A stretch of 64,000 nucleotides of DNA from JAKPBU01 sp964425695 (GTDB taxonomy: Bacteria > Pseudomonadota > Gammaproteobacteria > Xanthomonadales > Xanthomonadaceae): contig CAYRNF010000006.1 of the NCBI GenBank assembly GCA_964425695.1, positions 62,001-126,000 of the forward strand, written 5' to 3'. Shown here piece after piece: positions 49,331 through 56,740 of the stretch. Within the stretch, counting starts at the first letter, position 1. Every line of letters begins with the position of its first letter. The notes beneath the pieces were generated by a model. The model saw nothing but the letters and a program-made list of their open reading frames with translations, searched no databases and was not told where the DNA came from. A program made the translations under genes and the position numbers.

Positions 49331-52213
49331 ATGACCGTTAAGACCAGCAAGCTCCGCGACGCGATCAAGTTCGCGCTCGCCGTGGGCGCCATCGCCGGAA
49401 CCGGCTCCGCGTTCGCGCAGGACCCGGCCGCCACCAGCGAAACCGAAACCACCGAACTCGATCGCATCGAAGTCACCGGTTCACGCATCAAGCGCGCCGA
49501 CGTTGAAACGTCGCAGCCGATCTTCTCGCTGAACCGCGAGGACATCCAGGCCCAGGGATTGACCTCGGTCGGCGACGTGATCCAGAACATCACCTCGAAC
49601 GGCTCGACGCTCAACAGCACCTTCAACAACGGCGGCAACGGTGAAACCCGTGTCAGCCTGCGCAACCTCGGTTCGAACCGTACGCTGGTGCTGGTCAACG
49701 GTCGTCGCTGGGTGGGTGGAACGGGCCTGGGCGGCGCCGTCGACCTCAACACGATTCCGACCGCCGCTGTCGAGCGCATCGAAGTCCTGAAGGACGGTGC
49801 GTCGACCATCTATGGTTCGGACGCCATCGCGGGCGTCGTCAACGTCATCCTGCGCCAGAACTACGACGGCGCCGAAGCCAATGCCTACCTGGGTGTGTTC
49901 GACAAGGGCGACGGCATGCGTCAGGCGTACGACTTCACTGTCGGCACCACCTCCGATCGCTGGTCGGCAATGATGGGAGTCGGCTACGTCCAGGAAGATC
50001 CGGTCATGGCCGGTGACCGCGAGATCTCCGCGGTGCCCAACTTCGGCGCTACTGCCGGATTCGGAAACAGCGGCACGCCGCCCATCGGACGATTCTCCAT
50101 CAATGGTCGCCGCCCCGACGGTACCGCTGGCCAGTTCACGGGTGACCGCCCGGGCCCGCTTGGTTTCCGAAACTACAACGCTGTCCTTGATAACTACAAC
50201 TTCGCACCCGACAACTACCTGATCACTCCTCAGGAGCGCATCTCGCTGTTTGCGCAGGGTTCGCTCGACATCACGGACAGCCTGCGTTTCAAGACGACGG
50301 TGACGTTCAACGAGCGCAAGTCCGAGCAGCTCCTGGCGGCCAACCCCATCGTGCTCGGCGTCATTGCACCCGGCACGAATGGCGCAAACGTCGTCATCTC
50401 GCGTAACAGCATTTACAACCCGTTCGGCCAGGACATCAATGGCATCCAGTACCGTCCCAACGAACTGGGCGGGCGTAGCTTCAACCAGAACGTCGACACG
50501 TTCGCGTTCAACGGCGGTTTCGAAGGCACCCTCACCTTCGGTGAAAAGTACTTCGACTGGGAAGCGGGTTATTTCTACGGCAAGAACGAGCAGAACGACG
50601 TTACCAACGGGCTGTTCAACATCAGCGCCCTGCGTCTCGCGCTCGGCCCGTCGTTCATCGATCCTGCAACCGGCCGTCCCACGTGCGGCACCCTTGCTGC
50701 ACCCATCGGTGGCGGATGCGTCCCGCTCAATCTCCTTGATGGTGCGGGAAGCGTGACGCCCGAAATGGGCCGGTACATCGGGTTCGTGGCTCACGACCAG
50801 TTCGGGTACGAGCAGAAGAACTATTACGCCAACATTGGCGGCGATTTGTTCGAGCTCCCGGCCGGACCCCTGGGCTTCTCGTTCGGCGTTGAGTCCCGTA
50901 AGGAGTCCGGCTTCGATGAGCCTGACGCGTTGATCAACCTGGGTGACACCACCGGCAATGCCCGCAAGTCAACCGCCGGCGGCTATTCGGTCGACGAGGC
51001 TTATCTGGAACTGGCGATTCCGGTTCTTGCTGACCTTCCGTTCGCTAAGCTGCTCGACTTCAGCGTGGCCACGCGCTACTCCGAATACAGCAATTTCGGC
51101 GACACCCTGAACAGCAAGTTCGGTTTCCGCTGGAAGCCGATCGACGACCTGATGATCCGCGGCAACTGGTCCGAAGGTTTCCGTGCTCCGTCGATCTCCG
51201 AGCTGTTCACCGGCGTCTCCGACAGCTTCCCGGAGATCAGCGATCCCTGCGCCGGGTCCATTCAGGGCGATCCGAACACCGAGCGGGCGGCTTGCCCCGG
51301 CATTCCCGCGTATGACCAGCAGAACACCCAGATTCGTACGCTCGTCGGCGGTAATGTTGACCTCGGCCCGGAGAATTCCGTCTCCAAGACCCTGGGCTTC
51401 GTCTACAGCCCGAGTTTCGTCGAAGGACTGGATGTCTCGCTTGACTGGTGGGAGATCGAAGTCGAGAACGCGATCTTCACCCAGGGCGCGCAGTCGATTC
51501 TGGATAGCTGCTATCGCAATGGCTCCTCGGCTGCCTGTGGCCTGATCACGCGCGCGCCTGATGGCCAGATCTCCCGTTTGCTGGCAACGCCGGCCAACGT
51601 CGGTACGATCTTCAACGAAGGTGTCGATCTGACCGTGGGTTACCGCCTGCCGGAAACTAGCTTTGGCAAGTTCCGCTTTGTGTGGGATACCACGTACCTG
51701 ATCAGCTCGACGACTGATGTCAACGGCGACGGGGTGGTGTCGGAGGATCCGGTTAACGGTGAGTCTGGCGACACGGTCGGTGAGTACTTCAGCCGCAACA
51801 ACAACTGGCGTATTCGCTCCAACATCGCAGCCAACTGGGAGATGGGCGACTTCGGAGTCAACTGGAACGTTCGCTACTTCTCGCGCCAGGACGAGTCCTG
51901 CTTCGGCGTCACGCCCACGCAGCGCGTGAACCTGTGCTCCGACCCGACCCGCTTCACCAACCTGGATGGTGATGACGCGGATCGTCTGCCGGATGGCCCC
52001 GCGGCTCGCCCGGAGAACCGCATTCCTTCGGCCGTCTACAACGACGTGAGTGCCTATGTGAATGTGCCTTGGAATGCCAAGGTGACGGTCGGTGTCAACA
52101 ACGTGTTCGATCGCGATCCGCCGCGCTCGGCCAGCACGTTCGCGAACAGCTTCGATCCCCAGTACGAAGTTCCGGGTCGCTTCTTCTACATGCGCTACAC
52201 CCAGAAGTTCTGA
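49331..52213 (+). CDS. TonB-dependent outer-membrane receptor
   Basis: A 960-residue receptor. Signal peptide ending GSAFAQ, a TonB-box-like ELDRIEVTGSRI, the plug domain (IQAQGLTSVGDVIQNITSNGSTL, RVSLRNLGSNRTLVLVNGRRW, VERIEVLKDGASTIYGSDAIAGVVNVILR), and a 22-strand barrel that ends NNVFDRDPPRSAST..FYMRYTQKF with the C-terminal aromatic. The substrate is unknown: no carbohydrate, siderophore or cobalamin gene is next to it. The extracellular loops carry four Cys pairs, such as PTCGTLAAPIGGGC and DPCAGSIQGDPNTERAAC, suggesting disulfide-clamped loops. It is followed by a terminator and then a 2OG-oxygenase gene in the same direction. Confidence 0.95.
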   Translation: MTVKTSKLRDAIKFALAVGAIAGTGSAFAQDPAATSETETTELDRIEVTGSRIKRADVETSQPIFSLNREDIQAQGLTSVGDVIQNITSNGSTLNSTFNNGGNGETRVSLRNLGSNRTLVLVNGRRWVGGTGLGGAVDLNTIPTAAVERIEVLKDGASTIYGSDAIAGVVNVILRQNYDGAEANAYLGVFDKGDGMRQAYDFTVGTTSDRWSAMMGVGYVQEDPVMAGDREISAVPNFGATAGFGNSGTPPIGRFSINGRRPDGTAGQFTGDRPGPLGFRNYNAVLDNYNFAPDNYLITPQERISLFAQGSLDITDSLRFKTTVTFNERKSEQLLAANPIVLGVIAPGTNGANVVISRNSIYNPFGQDINGIQYRPNELGGRSFNQNVDTFAFNGGFEGTLTFGEKYFDWEAGYFYGKNEQNDVTNGLFNISALRLALGPSFIDPATGRPTCGTLAAPIGGGCVPLNLLDGAGSVTPEMGRYIGFVAHDQFGYEQKNYYANIGGDLFELPAGPLGFSFGVESRKESGFDEPDALINLGDTTGNARKSTAGGYSVDEAYLELAIPVLADLPFAKLLDFSVATRYSEYSNFGDTLNSKFGFRWKPIDDLMIRGNWSEGFRAPSISELFTGVSDSFPEISDPCAGSIQGDPNTERAACPGIPAYDQQNTQIRTLVGGNVDLGPENSVSKTLGFVYSPSFVEGLDVSLDWWEIEVENAIFTQGAQSILDSCYRNGSSAACGLITRAPDGQISRLLATPANVGTIFNEGVDLTVGYRLPETSFGKFRFVWDTTYLISSTTDVNGDGVVSEDPVNGESGDTVGEYFSRNNNWRIRSNIAANWEMGDFGVNWNVRYFSRQDESCFGVTPTQRVNLCSDPTRFTNLDGDDADRLPDGPAARPENRIPSAVYNDVSAYVNVPWNAKVTVGVNNVFDRDPPRSASTFANSFDPQYEVPGRFFYMRYTQKF

Positions 52214-52246
52214 TCACCAGATCGGAATACTTGAAAAGTTGGACGA

Positions 52247-52276
52247 CTACGGCCCCGAAAGGGGCCGTAGCTTTTT
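52247..52276 (+). terminator. Strong rho-independent terminator
   Basis: CTACGGCCCC-GAAA-GGGGCCGTAG, a perfect 10-bp stem with a GAAA tetraloop, followed by CTTTTT. It separates the receptor from the next two genes, or lets a fraction read through. Confidence 0.93.
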
Positions 52277-52282
52277 GCGCGC

Positions 52283-52288
52283 TACTAT
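52283..52288 (+). promoter_or_regulatory. Possible -10 of the oxygenase gene
   Basis: TACTAT, the same hexamer as before the receptor, seven bases after the terminator T-run and 52 bases before the oxygenase ATG. No -35 visible. Confidence 0.3.
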
Positions 52289-52340
52289 GCGCACATTGCA
52301 ATCTAGCTCCCGGACGGCGAGATACCGCATCAGGACCGCC

Positions 52341-53000
52341 ATGCCCTACGACCTATCGCCGATCTTCGCCGTACCCTTTGCCCAAGACAGCCTCCCAGCG
52401 GCGGCCCCTATCAACGCCAAGCTGAAGTCACTCCTGCTGGCCAGAGAGGCTGCCGGCGATCGCTATGCCAACCCCAATCCTTCGCTCAAGCAGCAGCCTG
52501 GCGTTTTCGAAAGCGACTTCGACTTCTTCTCTTGGCCTGAGGAATGCGTCCAGCGAATAAGACAGTTTGCATGGGCGATTTTGGGGCGCACCGTGCAGCA
52601 CTTGAATCGATACAGCGCCGACGAAGCCAAACGGCTGCAGATCTTCTCGCATAGCTGGTTTCACATCACCCGCTACGGCGGCTTCACGATTGTCCATAAC
52701 CACGCCATGGCCTCTTGGTCAGGGGTTTACTGCGTCAACCCCGGTGAGACACCGACAGACCGACCAGAGTCCGGAGTGCTGAGATTCCACAGCCCGCATC
52801 ACTACAGCAATATGTTTCTTGACAGCGGCAACCACCGGTTCCAAGCGCCCTATCACCACGGCACATGGAACGTGCGCTTGCAAGCTGGCCAGCTCGTCCT
52901 GTTCCCCTCATGGCTGCAGCACGAGGTTCTGCCGTTCTACGGCACGGATGAGCGCATCACTATCGCGTTCAACTGCTGGTTCGGAAATCGAGAGCGCTAA
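52341..53000 (+). CDS. 2OG-Fe(II) oxygenase-like protein
   Basis: A 219-residue cupin-fold protein of the putative 2OG-Fe(II) oxygenase family (TIGR02466-like). Iron ligands are probably His119 and His121 in VHNHAMASWSGVYCV and His194 in LFPSWLQHEVLPF, with Arg205 in TDERITIAFN binding 2-oxoglutarate. The HxD of most relatives is HxH here. The substrate is unknown. AGGA precedes the ATG at 52341. It is followed three bases later by a sulfotransferase-like gene, and both have lower GC (58% in a line I counted, against about 70% around) than their neighbours, which suggests acquisition. Confidence 0.78.
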   Translation: MPYDLSPIFAVPFAQDSLPAAAPINAKLKSLLLAREAAGDRYANPNPSLKQQPGVFESDFDFFSWPEECVQRIRQFAWAILGRTVQHLNRYSADEAKRLQIFSHSWFHITRYGGFTIVHNHAMASWSGVYCVNPGETPTDRPESGVLRFHSPHHYSNMFLDSGNHRFQAPYHHGTWNVRLQAGQLVLFPSWLQHEVLPFYGTDERITIAFNCWFGNRER

Positions 53001-53003
53001 GCA

Positions 53004-54041
53004 ATGGGGACGCTTGATCTGTGCGATCCAGGATGGTTCCCAGCCAACTACCTCGCATCGAGCGACGCGTTTCGCATGATTCGGCTCGATCTCGACACCA
53101 TCGGCAGATCTTCCTTCCTGGACAGGCGCATGCAGGCTGCAGATAGCCAAGAGCCAGAGCTCGTGGTTCATCTGGATGGATTCGATTCGGTCTCCACGCC
53201 TTGTTTCTTGTTTCACACGGCATTCTGCGGATCCACGTTGCTTTCGCGCGCATTGCATGCGGCACCGGGAGCCGTCTCCCTGAAAGAGCCTTCGGTCCTT
53301 CTTGACATCTCTTCAGCGTTTCTTTCCGCGGCAGACCAAGACGCTGGGCGGCGTCTGGAAGCACGGCTCGGCACGGCCTTGAGCCTGCTTGCGCGGCCTT
53401 GGCAGGATCGCGGTCGCGTGCTTATCAAGCCGACCAATCAAGTGAACCGTCTGTTGCTCCAGATCAGGCGAACCTGCCCTCGGGCGAAGGGAGTCTTGCT
53501 GTACTCGTCGCTCGAAGAGTTCGTGATCTCTTGCTTCAAGAAGCTACCCGTTGCAGAAACCCGGGTGCGTTGGATGGCCCAGCATCTACTTGTAGGAAGC
53601 GAGCTATCCGTGCGCTTGGCGATACCACCCTTGCACATGTTCAACTTGCCGGCGTCGTGCGTCTTTGCTTGGTATGCACAGATGGAGCGCTACGCGAAGG
53701 CCTTGGAGCTGGACTCCAGCGACGCGCTTCGAACGCTGGATATGGGGGTAATGCTCGACGAGCCGCTCGAAACCGTCCGAGCGGCCGCCGACTGGCTGGA
53801 CCTCCCTGCCATGCCGGATGTGCGGCTACGCGTTGAAAACATTTTCAAGCGCGACTCGAAAGCTCCCGACAGGGAATACAGCAATCAAAAGCGAGCGCTG
53901 GAAAAAGATGCGGTTACCGACAGATTCGGTGATCTGATCGCTCGCACACTGAGGTGGGCTAGCGACGAGATCCATCCCTACGCGGTGATGCCGTACAACT
54001 GGAAGCCGTTAATGCAGCAGCAGCCGAGGTTGGCAAGCTGA
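53004..54041 (+). CDS. Sulfotransferase-like P-loop protein
   Basis: A 345-residue protein with a phosphosulfate-binding-like loop FHTAFCGSTLLSRAL at residues 70-84. It has no obvious 3'-phosphate RxxS motif of classical enzymes, so PAPS dependence is inferred only. Alternatives are a non-sulfating P-loop transferase. It begins three bases after the oxygenase stop, so the two are one transcript. Composition is like the oxygenase. It may modify the same substrate the oxygenase hydroxylates. Confidence 0.7.
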   Translation: MGTLDLCDPGWFPANYLASSDAFRMIRLDLDTIGRSSFLDRRMQAADSQEPELVVHLDGFDSVSTPCFLFHTAFCGSTLLSRALHAAPGAVSLKEPSVLLDISSAFLSAADQDAGRRLEARLGTALSLLARPWQDRGRVLIKPTNQVNRLLLQIRRTCPRAKGVLLYSSLEEFVISCFKKLPVAETRVRWMAQHLLVGSELSVRLAIPPLHMFNLPASCVFAWYAQMERYAKALELDSSDALRTLDMGVMLDEPLETVRAAADWLDLPAMPDVRLRVENIFKRDSKAPDREYSNQKRALEKDAVTDRFGDLIARTLRWASDEIHPYAVMPYNWKPLMQQQPRLAS

Positions 54042-54099
54042 CGCAGCGGCGCGCAAGACAAGTTATAGCGACGCGAGATCCACAGCTTCCCAGGTGAAT

Positions 54100-55875
54100 C
54101 TACTCGGCCAGCGCACGGGCGATGCTCTGCCGCTGCGTCTCCAAGGCTCGTGGCAGTCGCGGACCGTATTCATCGAGATACTCCCGCAGCTCATTGACTT
54201 CTGCTTGCCAAGCGGACGCGTCAAAACCAAACAAGCTGGATCTCGCTTCGTCCGAAAGCGCCACACCGTCCAGATTGAGATCGGTAATCCGGGGCAGGAA
54301 CCCAATCGCGGTGTGTCCCGTGTCAGCCTCGCCCTTCACCCTACCGATGATCCACTCGAGCACGCGCAGGTTTTCGCCGAAGCCGGGCCACAGGAACTTG
54401 CCGTCGCTGCCCTTGCGGAACCAGTTGACGTGGAAGATCTGGGGCAGGTTCGCGCCGGGTTTGTCGAACGACAGCCAATGGGCGAAGTAGTCGGCGAAGT
54501 TGTAGCCGCAGAACGGCTTCATGGCCATCGGGTCGCGGCGCACCACGCCGACCTGTCCGGTGGCGGCGGCGGTGGTTTCCGAACCCATGGCGGCGCCGAT
54601 CAGCACGCCGTGGGTCCAGTCGCGGGCCTGGAAAACCAAGGGCACCAGCGAGGCGCGACGGCCGCCGAAGACGATGGCGGAAATGGGCACGCCTTGCGGA
54701 TTCTCGGCTTCGGGCGAATACGACGGGCACTGCTTTGCGCTGACCGTGAAGCGCGCGTTCGGGTGGGCGGCCGGGCCGTTGGCCGGGTCGAAATCGCGGC
54801 CGCGCCAGTCCTTGGCCGGAACGCGGTCGTCCAGGCCCTCCCACCACGGCTGGTTGTCCTCGGTGACGGCGACATTGGTGTAGATGGTGTTGCGGCCGAT
54901 CGTGGCCAGGGCGTTGGGGTTGGAGCCCGCGCCGGTACCGGGCGCCACGCCGAAGTAGCCGGCTTCCGGATTGATCGCGTACAGGCGTCCATCGGCGCCC
55001 GGACGCATCCAGCAGATGTCGTCGCCCACGGTCCAGACCTTCCAGCCGGCCTCGCGGTACGACTCCGGCGGGATCAGCATGGCCAGGTTGGTCTTGCCGC
55101 ACGCCGAGGGGAAGGCGGCGGCGATGTAGTGTGTCTCGCCCTGCGGGTTCTGGATGCCCACGATCAGCATGTGCTCGGCCAGCCACCCCTCGTTGCGCGC
55201 CTGGTGCGACGCAATGCGCAGCGCGTGGCATTTCTTGCCGAGCAGCGCGTTGCCGCCGTAGCCGGAGCCGTACGACTTGATCGCGAGCTCGTCCGGGAAA
55301 TGCATGATGAAGCGGCGATCCGGATCCAGTTCGCCGGTGGAATGCAGGCCCCTGACGAACGAGCCCTCGCGCTCGATGCGCGCCAGCGCCGGCGCGCCCA
55401 TGCGCGTCATCAGGCGCATGTTCGCCACCACGTAGGGCGAATCGGTGATCTCCACGCCGCAGCGCGAGAGCGGCGAATCGATCGGCCCCATACAGTACGG
55501 AATCACGTACATCGTGCGCCCGCGCATGCAGCCTTCGAACAGCGCATCCATCTTGGCGTGCGCTTCGGCCGGCGCCATCCAGTGGTTGTTGGGGCCGGCG
55601 TCGTCGCGCTCGGGCGTGCACACGAAGGTCAGGTGCTCCACGCGCGCCACGTCGTCCGGATCGGAACGGTGCAGGTAGCAGCCCGGGTGCGTCTGCTGAT
55701 TGAGCTCCAGCAGCGTGCCGTCGGCGAGCATCTGCTCAATCAGCGCGTCTGCCTCGGCCTGGCTGCCGTCGCACCAGTGCACGTGGTCGGGCTGCGTGAG
55801 CGCGGCGACTTGGTCCACCCAGGCGTCCAGCGCATGCAGCGTGGTGGGTCGGGCGTGCTTGGGAATGGCGTTCAT
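54100..55875 (-). CDS. pckG: Phosphoenolpyruvate carboxykinase (GTP)
   Basis: Converts oxaloacetate and GTP to PEP, CO2 and GDP, the entry to gluconeogenesis. 591 residues of the GTP type, unlike the ATP enzyme of E. coli. The kinase loop FPSACGKTNLAML, the metal site in YGSGYGGNALLGKKCHALR and the GTP specificity segment HVNWFRKGSDGKFLWPGFGENLRVLEWI are all present. It starts at 55875 with GAGG eight bases upstream, and is ten bases after the tetR gene on the same strand, so the two are probably co-transcribed. Confidence 0.98.
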   Translation of the reverse strand: MNAIPKHARPTTLHALDAWVDQVAALTQPDHVHWCDGSQAEADALIEQMLADGTLLELNQQTHPGCYLHRSDPDDVARVEHLTFVCTPERDDAGPNNHWMAPAEAHAKMDALFEGCMRGRTMYVIPYCMGPIDSPLSRCGVEITDSPYVVANMRLMTRMGAPALARIEREGSFVRGLHSTGELDPDRRFIMHFPDELAIKSYGSGYGGNALLGKKCHALRIASHQARNEGWLAEHMLIVGIQNPQGETHYIAAAFPSACGKTNLAMLIPPESYREAGWKVWTVGDDICWMRPGADGRLYAINPEAGYFGVAPGTGAGSNPNALATIGRNTIYTNVAVTEDNQPWWEGLDDRVPAKDWRGRDFDPANGPAAHPNARFTVSAKQCPSYSPEAENPQGVPISAIVFGGRRASLVPLVFQARDWTHGVLIGAAMGSETTAAATGQVGVVRRDPMAMKPFCGYNFADYFAHWLSFDKPGANLPQIFHVNWFRKGSDGKFLWPGFGENLRVLEWIIGRVKGEADTGHTAIGFLPRITDLNLDGVALSDEARSSLFGFDASAWQAEVNELREYLDEYGPRLPRALETQRQSIARALAE

Positions 55876-55885
55876 GCGTTGGGCC

Positions 55886-56518
55886 TCATGCCTGCGTCGC
55901 GCGCGCGGGCGACGCATCCGGTGGGATCAGGGTATCCATGACGTGCTCGACGTACGCCTCGAACTCGTCGTGCTGCAGGCGCTGCTGCTGCAGTTGCAGG
56001 TTGAGCTGCAGGAAGCCGACGTACGCCGCGTACGCCAGGCGTGCGCGGTGCTGCGCATCGGTGCGCGCAAGGCCCGCCTGGCGGAACGACGCGGTGAGGT
56101 ATTCGAACCGGCGCTGCGACACGCGCCCGATCACCGGGCTCACGGTGGGGTGGTCCAGGGCCTTGAGCAGTTCGCTGTACACCGCATGGGACTTGAACTC
56201 GTGCGCGACCAGATGGAACAGGGCACGCAGGCGGGCGCGCGGATCGGACACGGCTTCGAGCTTGCCGAACACGGTTTCCTGCTCGACCGCCTCCCAACGC
56301 TCCAGCGCCGCCTGCAACAGGGCGTCGCGCGACGGGAAATGCCAGTAGAAGCTGCCCTTGGTGACCCCCAGCCGGCGCGCCAGCGGTTCCACCGCCACCG
56401 CGGCAACGCCCTGTTCGGAGATCAGGTCCAGCGCAGCCTGCGCCCAGTCGTCGGCGGTGAGCCGGCCCTGGCGCTCGGCCTTGCCGGCGGGTTTGCTTGC
56501 AAGCGCGGCGGTCGTCAT
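55886..56518 (-). CDS. TetR-family repressor, probable fatty-acid regulator
   Basis: A 210-residue TetR regulator. The N-terminal DNA-binding helix-turn-helix reads WAQAALDLISEQGVAAVAVEPLARRLGVTKGSFYWHFPSRDALLQAAL. The C-terminal ligand domain has no recognised signature. Its gene is divergent from fadE, and a near-perfect palindrome sits on the fadE promoter, so it probably represses fadE (and itself) until an acyl-CoA or fatty acid binds. Co-transcription with pckG could tie gluconeogenesis to fat use. A TAAACT hexamer lies seven bases before its ATG. Confidence 0.88.
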   Translation of the reverse strand: MTTAALASKPAGKAERQGRLTADDWAQAALDLISEQGVAAVAVEPLARRLGVTKGSFYWHFPSRDALLQAALERWEAVEQETVFGKLEAVSDPRARLRALFHLVAHEFKSHAVYSELLKALDHPTVSPVIGRVSQRRFEYLTASFRQAGLARTDAQHRARLAYAAYVGFLQLNLQLQQQRLQHDEFEAYVEHVMDTLIPPDASPARATQA

Positions 56519-56525
56519 GGCGGGC

Positions 56526-56531
56526 AGTTTA
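56526..56531 (-). promoter_or_regulatory. -10-like hexamer of tetR (leaderless start)
   Basis: Minus strand TAAACT, seven bases before the ATG at 56518. A GAAAC-G-GTTTC inverted repeat (56569-56579) lies upstream. Confidence 0.35.
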
Positions 56532-56625
56532 ACCGTACGCTCGGGCTGGTCGCGGTATTGAACCCTTGGAAACGGTTTCAGTTGCCGCCGCGACGACGCG
56601 GACAACCCGACTTTCAAACACCTGA

Positions 56626-56654
56626 TTGACACCCGTGAGCCCGATGACCATACT
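56626..56654 (+). promoter_or_regulatory. Promoter of fadE
   Basis: -35 TTGACA (56626-56631), 17-base spacer, -10 CATACT (56649-56654). Confidence 0.72.
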
Positions 56655-56668
56655 CAAACGTATGGTCA
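56645..56668. promoter_or_regulatory. 24-bp operator overlapping the fadE -10
   Basis: TGACCATAC-TCAAAC-GTATGGTCA, perfect 9-bp arms with a 6-base spacer. It covers the -10 and the start site, an arrangement typical of repressor operators. The adjacent TetR is the obvious candidate. Confidence 0.8.
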
Positions 56669-56740
56669 CGCCGAGCAGGCGTTGCCGCGGTTAACTTCCA
56701 TCATCCGATGACCGGCCACGGCGGCCGGGGGAGCCCAGCA

